DNA of 64,000 bases from Candidatus Aalborgicola danicus. Its GTDB lineage: Bacteria > Pseudomonadota > Gammaproteobacteria > Burkholderiales > Burkholderiaceae_C. Every line of letters starts with the position of its first letter. Positions within the stretch are counted from its first letter, which is position 1. The notes below the pieces were generated by a model. The model saw only the letters and a program-made list of their open reading frames with translations, did no database searches and was not told the origin of the DNA. Below are positions 57,250 through 64,000 of this stretch, in pieces. A program made the position numbers and the translations under genes. Where the stretch lies: positions 1 through 64,000 of the forward strand of contig JADJBC010000046.1 in NCBI GenBank assembly GCA_016703945.1. Direction: 5' to 3'.

Positions 57250-59304
57250 ATGAATCCATTGCTGAGTACCGCCCCATTGCCTTTGTTCGACCAGATCCTC
57301 CCGGAACATGTGGCGCCTGCCATCGAAGCCTTGCTGGCAAAGGCCAGTGAAGCCCTCGAAACCGTGACAGCCCCGGCGTTTCCCGCGCAATGGGAGGCCA
57401 TAGCCCGTGAACTGGATGTTGCGACCGAGAAGCTCGGCATCGCCTGGGGCGCTGTCAGCCACCTCAAGAGTGTGGCCGACACACCGGAGCTGCGGGCGGC
57501 GTACAACGCCATGTTGCCGGCAGTGACCGACTTCTGGACCCGCCTGGGTGCCGACGAGCGCCTGTTTGCAAAGTACAAGGCCATCGACGTCCAGACGCTG
57601 AACACCGAGCAACGCCAGGCCCATAAGAACGCCATTCGCAACTTCGTACTCGGCGGCGCGGATCTCGCGGGCGCCCAGCGCGAGCGCTTTGCCGCCATCC
57701 AGGACCAGCAAGCAGCCTTGGGTCAAAAATTCAGCGAAAACACGCTGGATGCGACAGACACCTTCAGCTACTACGCCACCGCAACGGAGTTGGCTGGGGT
57801 ACCCGAGGACGTACAGCAAGCAGCACAAACTGCTGCACAAGCCGAAGGCAAAGAGGGCTACAAACTCACGCTCAAGATGCCCTGCTACCTGCCCGTCATG
57901 CAGTTCGCCCACAGCAGTGAGCTGCGCGCCACCATGTACCGCGCCTTCGTGACGCGGGCCTCGGACCAGGCCGATGCGGCCACACAAAAATATGACAACA
58001 CCCAGGGCATTCGCGAGATCTTGAGCTTGCGCCAGGAAGAGGCAGCCCTGCTGGGCTATCCCAACTTCGGATCGCTGTCCCTGGTGCCAAAAATGGCATC
58101 GTCACCTGAAGCGGTGATCAGTTTCCTGCGTGATTTGGGTGCCAAGGCCCGTCCCTTTGCCGAGCAGGACCTGGCCGATATGCGCGCCTTCGCGCGTGAA
58201 CACCTGCAACTGGCCGACCCGCAGGCCTGGGATTGGCCTTACGTCGGCGAAAAACTCAAGGAAGCGCGCTACGCCTTCAGCGAACAGGAAGTTAAACAGT
58301 ACTTCACCTTTCCCAAGGTTTTGGCCGGCTTGTTCAAGATTGCCGAGACCCTGTTTGATCTCGTCATCACCCGCGACCAGGCGCCCGTTTGGAACGCCAA
58401 TGTGGAGTTCTACCGGATCGAACGCGCAGGCCCGCAAGGCACGCATCTGGTAGGCCAGTTCTATCTGGACCCAACGTCACGCAACGGCAAACGCGGTGGT
58501 GCCTGGATGGATGAGGTCGTGACCCGCTGGCTGCGTCCCGACACCCAACAGGTGCAGACACCGGTGGCACAGCTGGTCTGCAACTTTGCCGATGGTGTGG
58601 AAGTGGATGGCAGACAGCAACCCGCCCTGCTGTCGCACGACGACGTCATCACCCTGTTCCATGAGTTCGGCCACGGCCTGCACCACATGCTGACCCAGGT
58701 GAACGAACACGACGTGTCGGGCATCAGCGGCGTCGAGTGGGACGCGGTGGAACTGCCCAGCCAGTTCATGGAAAACTTCTGCTGGGAGTGGAATGTACTG
58801 CGCCACATGACATCCCATGTGCAAACTGGTGAGCCATTGCCCCGTGCACTGTTTGACAAGATGGTGGCAGCACGCAATTTCCAGAGCGGCCTGCAAACCC
58901 TGCGCCAGATCGAGTTCGCGCTGTTTGATATGTTGCTGCACACCAGCCACAATCCGCAAGACGATTTTCTGCCACTGCTGAACCAGGTGCGTGCGGAAGT
59001 CGCGGTGGTTCACCCGCCGCAGTGGAATCGCGCAGCCCACACCTTCAGCCATATCTTCGCCGGTGGCTACGCAGCGGGCTATTACAGCTACAAGTGGGCG
59101 GAAGTGTTGAGTGCGGACGCCTACGCGGCCTTTGAAGAGACCGCTGGGCCGGACGGATTGCCAAACCTGGAAACTGGTAGAAAATACCGCCAAGCAATAC
59201 TCGAGGCCGGGGGCAGTCGCCCGGCGATGGAGTCGTTCAAGGCATTTCGCGGCCGTGAGCCCACGCTGGACGCGCTGCTGCGACACCAAGGTATGGCACC
59301 ATAA
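57250..59304 (+). CDS. prlC: M3-family oligopeptidase A
   Basis: Cytoplasmic zinc metallopeptidase of 684 residues that degrades short peptides such as cleaved signal peptides. The zinc site is VITLFHEFGHGLHHMLTQ (HExxH variant HEFGH) with the third ligand Glu in VEWDAVELPSQFMENFCWEW. HPPQWNRAAHTFSHIFAGGY and YYSYKWAEVLSADAYAAFEE complete the active-site cleft. ATG 57250 is chosen (MNPLLSTAPLPLFDQI, the family start); a TTG 15 bases upstream is possible. Probably in one transcript with folD. No defects seen. Confidence 0.93.
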   Translation: MNPLLSTAPLPLFDQILPEHVAPAIEALLAKASEALETVTAPAFPAQWEAIARELDVATEKLGIAWGAVSHLKSVADTPELRAAYNAMLPAVTDFWTRLGADERLFAKYKAIDVQTLNTEQRQAHKNAIRNFVLGGADLAGAQRERFAAIQDQQAALGQKFSENTLDATDTFSYYATATELAGVPEDVQQAAQTAAQAEGKEGYKLTLKMPCYLPVMQFAHSSELRATMYRAFVTRASDQADAATQKYDNTQGIREILSLRQEEAALLGYPNFGSLSLVPKMASSPEAVISFLRDLGAKARPFAEQDLADMRAFAREHLQLADPQAWDWPYVGEKLKEARYAFSEQEVKQYFTFPKVLAGLFKIAETLFDLVITRDQAPVWNANVEFYRIERAGPQGTHLVGQFYLDPTSRNGKRGGAWMDEVVTRWLRPDTQQVQTPVAQLVCNFADGVEVDGRQQPALLSHDDVITLFHEFGHGLHHMLTQVNEHDVSGISGVEWDAVELPSQFMENFCWEWNVLRHMTSHVQTGEPLPRALFDKMVAARNFQSGLQTLRQIEFALFDMLLHTSHNPQDDFLPLLNQVRAEVAVVHPPQWNRAAHTFSHIFAGGYAAGYYSYKWAEVLSADAYAAFEETAGPDGLPNLETGRKYRQAILEAGGSRPAMESFKAFRGREPTLDALLRHQGMAP

Positions 59305-59359
59305 GGCCTGCAACCACGGCGCATTAACCTGCCTGTTCACCGTCATGAGGAGAATATAG

Positions 59360-60004
59360 ATGAAGCCAATAACCGTCGCATGTCTGATGTGCAGCGCCGT
59401 TCTACTGGGTGCAGTGGGTGTCGCACAGGCACAAACCATTTACCGTATCGTGGGGGCAGATGGCAAAGTCACTTTCTCCGATAAACCCCCCGTCACGGCC
59501 GACCAAGGCAAGGTGGCCAGTACCGGCGTAGGCGCCAAGACCGACAGCACCGGCTCGGCCCTGCCGTTCGAGTTGCGCCAGGTCGTTGCCAAATACCCGG
59601 TGGTGTTGTACACCACGGCCAAATGCGGACCCTGTGATGCCGGGCGTTCTTTTTTAACGTCGCGGGGCGTTCCGTTCAACGAACGCACCGTCAGCACCCA
59701 GGAAGACCGTGACTACCTGCAACGCTTGACCGGTGAAAACTCCCTGCCATACCTGACCATTGGGGGGCAGAAGATCAAAGGGCTGTCGGACGTTGAATGG
59801 ACTCAATATCTGGACGCTGCCGGGTACCCCAAGGCCTCCGTGCTGCCATCCAGCTACAAGTTCGCGGCGGCGACCCCCTTGGTTACGGTGCAGAAGGCGC
59901 AAGCACCCGGAAAAACGGAAGAAAAACCGCAAGCTGCACAGGCCGAACCAAGCTACCAGCCACCACCACCGAACCCGTCCAACCCGGCAGGCATCACCTT
60001 CTAG
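59360..60004 (+). CDS. Exported DUF4124/glutaredoxin-fold protein
   Basis: Periplasmic protein of 214 residues. The signal peptide ends at VAQAQ; DUF4124 follows (IYRIVGADGKVTFSDKPPV), then a glutaredoxin domain (~75-150) with VVLYTTAKCGPCDAGRSFL, the CxxC redox pair as CGPC, and the cis-Pro segment NSLPYLTIGGQ. The tail is Pro/Ala/Gln-rich. Glutaredoxin domains fused to DUF4124 are common in betaproteobacteria and are thought to act on envelope disulfides; the target is not known. It follows prlC by 55 bases and may belong to the same transcript. Confidence 0.88.
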   Translation: MKPITVACLMCSAVLLGAVGVAQAQTIYRIVGADGKVTFSDKPPVTADQGKVASTGVGAKTDSTGSALPFELRQVVAKYPVVLYTTAKCGPCDAGRSFLTSRGVPFNERTVSTQEDRDYLQRLTGENSLPYLTIGGQKIKGLSDVEWTQYLDAAGYPKASVLPSSYKFAAATPLVTVQKAQAPGKTEEKPQAAQAEPSYQPPPPNPSNPAGITF

Positions 60005-60043
60005 CGAGCGGCGAAATGCCTCGCATCACGGCCCCGTAAAAGA

Positions 60044-60760
60044 CTAGAAGATCAACGTTTTGACGCCGCTGGCTGTGCCCAGCAGACAAACCTGTGCGCG
60101 CTGAAACGCAAACACGCCCACGGTAACCACACCAGGCCATTGGCTGATTTCAGCCTCAAACGACAGCGGATCGGTGATCTGCAAACCGGTGACATCAACG
60201 ATGAACTGGCCGTTGTCGGTCACCAGCGGTTTGCCATCCTTGATCCGTAGCGAAGCGGTGCCCCCCTTGGCAGCAAACTGTGCCATCACGCGCTGGGTCG
60301 CCATGGGGATCACCTCGACCGGTAACGGGAAGGCACCCAAGGTCTGAACCAGCTTGGATTCATCGGCAATACACACAAATCGGTCCGACTGCGCGGCCAC
60401 AATCTTTTCACGTGTCAGTGCGGCGCCGCCCCCCTTGACCATATTGCCATGCCCATCAATCTCATCGGCGCCGTCAATATAGACCCCGAGGCGGGGTACA
60501 TCGTTGGAATCAAAAACCGGGATTCCCAGCGCCTTCAAACGCTCGGTACTGGCCACCGAACTGGACACCGCGCCTTTGATCTGGTCCTTCATTGAAGCCA
60601 GTGCATCGATGAATTTGTTGACCGTGGAACCGGTGCCAACCCCCACGATGTCCCCGGGAACCACATATTGCAGTGCGGCCTGGCCCACCAGGGTCTTGAG
60701 TTCATCTTGGCTCAGCGCGGGGGATGTCGTGGGGTTCGGTGTTGGGTTAGCGTGGGTCAT
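60044..60760 (-). CDS. rpiA: Ribose-5-phosphate isomerase A
   Basis: Interconverts ribose-5-phosphate and ribulose-5-phosphate in the pentose phosphate pathway; 238 residues. Phosphate-binding IVGVGTGSTVNKFIDAL, catalytic-site YIDGADEIDGHGNMVKGGGA (Asp and Lys), LTREKIVAAQSDRFVCIADE and ESKLVQTLGAFPLPVEVIPM are all present. The N-terminal ~15 residues are Pro/Thr/Asn-rich and longer than in E. coli RpiA. Convergent with the glutaredoxin-fold gene, divergent from pyrD with 46 bases between start codons, so the two promoters must overlap. Confidence 0.95.
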   Translation of the reverse strand: MTHANPTPNPTTSPALSQDELKTLVGQAALQYVVPGDIVGVGTGSTVNKFIDALASMKDQIKGAVSSSVASTERLKALGIPVFDSNDVPRLGVYIDGADEIDGHGNMVKGGGAALTREKIVAAQSDRFVCIADESKLVQTLGAFPLPVEVIPMATQRVMAQFAAKGGTASLRIKDGKPLVTDNGQFIVDVTGLQITDPLSFEAEISQWPGVVTVGVFAFQRAQVCLLGTASGVKTLIF

Positions 60761-60806
60761 CAGCGAAAATCCAGTGAGTTACTAAAAATATTGCAGGAAT
60801 TATCCA

Positions 60807-61862
60807 ATGTCTCTTGTGCCCTATGGTTTGGCCCGACGCGTTTTCTTTAAGTTGGACCCGGAGCTCGCCCATGAGCTGACCATGGCGGGCATCGCCAAGC
60901 TGCAGGGCACACTACTGCAAAGCGTCTATGGCAATGCGCGGGTGGATGACCCCATCGAACTGGCTGGCCTGAAGTTCCCCAACCGCGTCGGTCTGGCCGC
61001 CGGCCTGGACAAAAACGCCCGCTGCATTGATGGCTTCGGAGCCATGGGCTTCGGTTTCGTTGAAGTCGGTACGGTCACGCCCAAGGCGCAGCCCGGCAAT
61101 CCCAAACCACGCTTGTTCCGTTTGCCCAAGGCCCATGCCCTGATCAACCGGCTGGGTTTTAACAATGAGGGCCTGGACGCGTTTCTGGCCAATGTGCAGC
61201 GTTCCGCCCTGCGCCGCCAGGGTACACCGGGCATGCTGCTGGGCCTGAACATCGGCAAGAACGCCGCCACGCCCATCGAGAACGCCACGGATGACTACCT
61301 GATCTGCCTGGACGGCGTCTACCCCCACGCGGACTACGTGACGGTCAACATCTCCAGCCCGAATACCAAGAATTTGCGGGCCTTGCAGAGCGACGAAGCA
61401 CTGGATGCACTGCTGGGGGCCATTGCCACGCGGCGTGAGGCACTGCAAAAGCAGCATGGCAAACGCATCCCCATTTTTGTAAAAATTGCCCCGGATTTGG
61501 ACGCTGCCGAAGTGGCCGTAATTGCCGCCACCCTGGTGCGCCATGGCATGGACGGCGTGGTCGCTACCAACACCACACTGAGCCGTGATGCCGTCAAGGG
61601 GCTGCCCCACGCTGAAGAAGCGGGCGGCTTATCTGGCGCGCCGGTGCGCGAAGCCAGCAATCGGGTGATTGCCCAGTTGCGCGCCGCGCTGGGACCGACG
61701 TTTCCGATCATCGGCGTGGGTGGCATCCTGAGCGCCGAGGACGCGGTTGAAAAAATTCGCGCCGGAGCGGATGTGGTGCAGATCTACACCGGGCTGATCT
61801 ACCACGGACCGCAACTGGTGAAGGATGCCGCTCTGGCAATCAAGTCGGCTTGTCGGAAATAG
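60807..61862 (+). CDS. pyrD: Dihydroorotate dehydrogenase, class 2
   Basis: Membrane-associated FMN enzyme of pyrimidine synthesis that oxidises dihydroorotate and reduces quinone. The N-terminal helices (YGLARRVFFKLDPELAHELT) form the quinone-side lid specific to class 2. FPNRVGLAAGLDKNARCIDG, INRLGFNNEGLDAFL, VTVNISSPNTKNLRALQ (catalytic Ser in the loop) and FPIIGVGGILSAEDAVEKI are intact. The length (351) is normal. No frameshift. A very long hairpin lies 15 bases past its stop. Confidence 0.95.
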   Translation: MSLVPYGLARRVFFKLDPELAHELTMAGIAKLQGTLLQSVYGNARVDDPIELAGLKFPNRVGLAAGLDKNARCIDGFGAMGFGFVEVGTVTPKAQPGNPKPRLFRLPKAHALINRLGFNNEGLDAFLANVQRSALRRQGTPGMLLGLNIGKNAATPIENATDDYLICLDGVYPHADYVTVNISSPNTKNLRALQSDEALDALLGAIATRREALQKQHGKRIPIFVKIAPDLDAAEVAVIAATLVRHGMDGVVATNTTLSRDAVKGLPHAEEAGGLSGAPVREASNRVIAQLRAALGPTFPIIGVGGILSAEDAVEKIRAGADVVQIYTGLIYHGPQLVKDAALAIKSACRK

Positions 61863-61876
61863 TTGTGGTGCGCCCA

Positions 61877-61941
61877 AGTGGGGCATGCCGGGGGCCTCAT
61901 ACTGTCAAAGGCCCAGAAATCGGCCCCCGGCATACCCCACT
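61877..61941. terminator. Long inverted repeat between convergent pyrD and FAD oxidoreductase genes
   Basis: Arms 61877-61896 and 61922-61941 (AGTGGGGCATGCCGGGGGCC and its complement) match at 19 of 20 positions, the exception being a G-U-capable pair, around a 25-base spacer. There is no T run. Placed exactly between two convergent genes, it probably ends both transcripts. Confidence 0.6.
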
Positions 61942-61966
61942 CGTGCTTATCGTTACGCGACTTCAC

Positions 61967-63066
61967 TCATGGAAGCAATTCGGCGACCATTTCCCCAATC
62001 GCCAGGCAGCTCGTCAAGCCCGGCGACTCAATCCCAAACAGATTCACCAGCCCGGCACACCGTGGTCCTGGGGGCCCTGGATACAAAAATCCCGCGGCGG
62101 TTCGCCTGGACCGCTGATCTTGGGGCGGATACCGGCATAGGCCGGTTGCAACGCGCCATTGGGCAAGTCGGGCCAGTATTTGCGAACCTCGGCATAAAAA
62201 GCGTCGCCCCGAGCGGCGCAGACCTGGGTATCGTCTGGCGTGTCCACCCACTGCACGTCCGGGCCGAACCGCGCCTGGCCACCCAGGTCCAGCGTCAGGT
62301 GCACGCCCAAACCCGCCGCGTCGGGCATCGGGTAGATCAAGTGCGAAAAGGGTGAGCGCCCGGTCAATGTGAAGTAATTGCCCTTGGCGAAGTAAGGTTG
62401 TGGCACATGGCGGGCATCAAGCCCGGCAAAACGCCGCGCCAAGTCAGGCGCCTGCAAACCGGCCGCATTGACCACCGTTTTGGCCACCAGGCGCGTGCCG
62501 TCAGCCGCTACCAATTCAATAGCGCCCTGCGCACATTCTGCGAGGGCTAGAGGCGAATTTAGCGCAAGGATTCCGCCTGCATTTTCAAGATCACCCAGCA
62601 GGGCCAGCATCAGGCCATGGCTGTCGATGATGCCAGTGGACGGTGAAAAAAGTGCCCCGACACACTGCAAGGCCGGCTCGATGGCAAGCGCCCGCGCGCG
62701 GTTCAGCAGGGCCAGGTCGGTCACGCCATTGGCGATGGCGCGCTGACGAATGGTGTTCAGTTGCTCCAGTTGGCCCGGGTTTGTGGCCACAATCAGTTTG
62801 CCGCAGCGCCGGTGTGAGACGCCCCGGGCTGCGCAGTAGTCGTACAACAGGGCTTTGCCGCGCACACAGAGACGGGCTTTCAATGAACCGGACGGGTAAT
62901 ACATGCCGGCGTGGATCACTTCGCTGTTGCGCGAGCTGGTCTGGGTGCCAATGGCTGAACAGCTTTCCAGAACCAGCACTTCGCGACCGGTCAGCGCCAA
63001 AGCCCTGGCCACTGCCAAGCCCACCACACCTGCGCCAACCACAACACTATCAACCCGCTCGCTCAT
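61967..63066 (-). CDS. FAD-dependent oxidoreductase (L-2-hydroxyglutarate oxidase type), one frameshift
   Basis: Flavoprotein of ~366 residues. The dinucleotide-binding start is VDSVVVGAGVVGLAVARALA, followed by LVLESCSAIGTQTSSRNSEV and IHAGMYYPSGSLKARLCVRG, typical of LhgO (L-2-hydroxyglutarate oxidase) and its relatives. Later HVPQPYFAKGNYFTLTG and LQPAYAGIRPKISGPGE are seen. The C-terminus LVNLFGIESPGLTSCLAIGE lies in another frame reached near 62045-62060, so one base is missing in the CC/GG stretch; corrected stop at 61967. Residues ~170-185 (LALNSPLALAECAQG) come from a dispersed repeat. Substrate by homology only. Confidence 0.85.
62515..62560 (+). repeat. Dispersed repeat core inside the FAD oxidoreductase gene
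   Basis: AATAGCGCCCTGCGCA and GAGGGCTAGAGGCGAATTT, read from the strand opposite the gene. Translated in frame as LNSPLALAECAQGAIEL, with the same spacing of residues as in aceF and lpdA (N-x-x-[VL]-A-L). Confidence 0.7.
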
Positions 63067-63093
63067 GGTATCGACCTCAGGTATGCGACGCCC

Positions 63094-63612
63094 CTATTTC
63101 AGCTCCAGCCTTGCCGGATCAGAGCGTACCAGCAGTTGCTTGTTGGGTGGCGTCGTCAGGTGTGCGCGCGCCTCCATCGGTGTGAGGCCAAAAACCACGC
63201 TGGCCAGGCCCGCCGCGGTGTACCCATGTCCATAACCCCGGGTGTCCCCGATCAGCACCATGCGTACGTCGGCCAAAGCGCCATCGTTGCAGCGCAAATC
63301 GATGGAGCCAACATGGGTTGCAGTGTGGCGCAAGCGGCCCACGCAACTGGACAAGATCGGTTTTCCAGCCAGCTTGGCTACCTGCGTTCCTTCGCCCCGC
63401 CCATTCATGTTCAGCTTCAGGTTGATGGTCCCGGTGTGGTCTGCGTAGAGAGCCATTTCACCCTGTACCAGTTGCTCATCCACAATGGCGAAAGCCGGGA
63501 CTCTGGTCGATGGGGTCGATGAAGCGGTGTCGTTCACGGCAGCGCAACCGGCCAGTCCAACCAGGCCAACAACAAAAGCCAACAGCGGGAGGCGGTTCGA
63601 ATGCGATTTCAT
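63094..63612 (-). CDS. Lipoprotein of unknown function
   Basis: A 172-residue lipoprotein. The signal peptide LLAFVVGLVGLAGC ends in a lipobox (LAGC). The mature protein has a Ser/Thr-rich linker, then a beta-rich domain (GEMALYADHTGTINLKLNMN), a Cys pair (SSCVGRLRH, DLRCNDGALA) that may form a disulfide, and GYGHGYTAAGLASVVFGLTP near the end. A good ribosome binding site (AGGAGTTCTCC) precedes ATG 63612. I do not recognise the family. It lies 27 bases upstream of the oxidoreductase gene on the same strand and may be co-transcribed with it. Confidence 0.75.
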   Translation of the reverse strand: MKSHSNRLPLLAFVVGLVGLAGCAAVNDTASSTPSTRVPAFAIVDEQLVQGEMALYADHTGTINLKLNMNGRGEGTQVAKLAGKPILSSCVGRLRHTATHVGSIDLRCNDGALADVRMVLIGDTRGYGHGYTAAGLASVVFGLTPMEARAHLTTPPNKQLLVRSDPARLELK

Positions 63613-63703
63613 GGAGAACTCCTAAAGGGGCAATCGTCCGACCAGGTGAGCGTTCGGGACGACGGTGTACCATCTTACCCACAACGCGATTCGCAAAAGC
63701 CCA

Positions 63704-64000
63704 ATGACTACGCCTGTCCCGCAACCGGGCGGGCGCCCTCAACAGCCGAAAGTACCCTCCATGAGCCAAGACGACCAAACCGAAGCCGGCGTGAGCCGAA
63801 TGCCACTGAAGGCGTTGGGATTGCGCACCGGCATGGCGCTGCAAACTCGCCGTTTGGTGGAGGGCGCAAGTAAAAAGGAGTCACAGTTTTTTGGCGCGAT
63901 TGAAAGCAAGGGCGTTATGGTGGGCCCATTGGGTCCCGACGGGGTCAACACCGAACTGGATGAAGGGGAAATTTGTGTTGTACGGGGTTTTACCGGGCGT
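63704..64000 (+). CDS. Start of a PilZ/flagellar-brake-like protein (cut by window end)
   Basis: The first 99 codons from ATG 63704. A Pro/Gln-rich N-terminus is followed by LKALGLRTGMALQTRRL, ESQFFGAIESKGVMVGPLG and LDEGEICVVRGFTGR, a small beta-barrel of the YcgR-N type that precedes a c-di-GMP-binding PilZ domain in flagellar brake proteins. The PilZ part would lie beyond 64000. The identification comes from this N-terminal pattern only. Divergent from the lipoprotein gene, with 91 bases between the starts. Confidence 0.6.
   Translation, partial: MTTPVPQPGGRPQQPKVPSMSQDDQTEAGVSRMPLKALGLRTGMALQTRRLVEGASKKESQFFGAIESKGVMVGPLGPDGVNTELDEGEICVVRGFTGR

Overview
The window looks like a chromosome segment of a betaproteobacterium of the order Burkholderiales, probably a Comamonadaceae member close to Rhodoferax or Polaromonas. 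This is an inference from three things. The pyruvate dehydrogenase genes have the aceE-aceF-lpdA order with a lipoyl domain fused to E3. The protein families present are typical of that group. A short repeat (GCTAY-hairpin plus a GAGGGCTAnAG core) recurs here, and I recall it from genomes of that family. No rRNA, tRNA, CRISPR array or complete insertion sequence was seen.

Layout. 0.1-6.0 kb: two frameshifted cation/proton antiporters (NhaP2-like, KefB-like), a DUF3124 protein, and a scar where a truncated serine recombinase with its companion gene abuts the C-terminal end of an SF1 helicase. 6.5-12.5 kb: a NatAB-like ABC exporter with a TAP-type hydrolase, divergent from a TonB-dependent receptor. 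12.6-17.4 kb: cell-envelope lipoproteins (collagen-like, beta-propeller, and a protein resembling the hydrazine synthase alpha subunit with a CxxCH haem site) plus a YkgJ cysteine-cluster protein. 17.4-26.7 kb: a PhyH dioxygenase, a TlpA-like thioredoxin-fold protein, a fasciclin protein, a SOUL protein, a histidine phosphatase, MipA, a PAS/HD-GYP protein, hydroxypyruvate isomerase, MsrB-MsrA and a CBS-domain protein. 26.8-33.5 kb: two small envelope genes, a hypothetical gene damaged around an 18-G run, and a 1,600-residue hybrid sensor kinase interrupted by one in-frame TAG.

33.7-46.5 kb is the accessory part. It holds an RCC1-repeat protein, a nucleotidyltransferase with an overlapping small partner, a phosphoribosyltransferase and a complete Wadjet (JetABCD, or MksFEBG) condensin-type plasmid-defence operon. 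A DUF3079 gene follows. These modules are separated by broken copies of lpdA. Three copies of the lpdA 3' tail are each followed by the same ~65-base repeat carrying a GCTAC-N7-GTAGC hairpin. The intact lpdA lies at the edge of the array, so its 3' end looks like a place where accessory DNA has repeatedly been added.

46.5-64 kb is housekeeping: aceE-aceF-lpdA (pyruvate dehydrogenase), a divergent FixL/FixJ-like two-component pair, folD, an M3 oligopeptidase, a glutaredoxin-like protein, rpiA, pyrD, an FAD oxidoreductase of the L-2-hydroxyglutarate oxidase type, a lipoprotein, and the start of a PilZ/flagellar-brake-like gene cut by the window end.

Quality caveat. At least 14 single-base frameshifts break otherwise well-conserved genes, including aceE, aceF and lpdA, and several lie in homopolymers. 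Most are probably sequencing or assembly indels. Gene coordinates are given for the frameshift-corrected reading.
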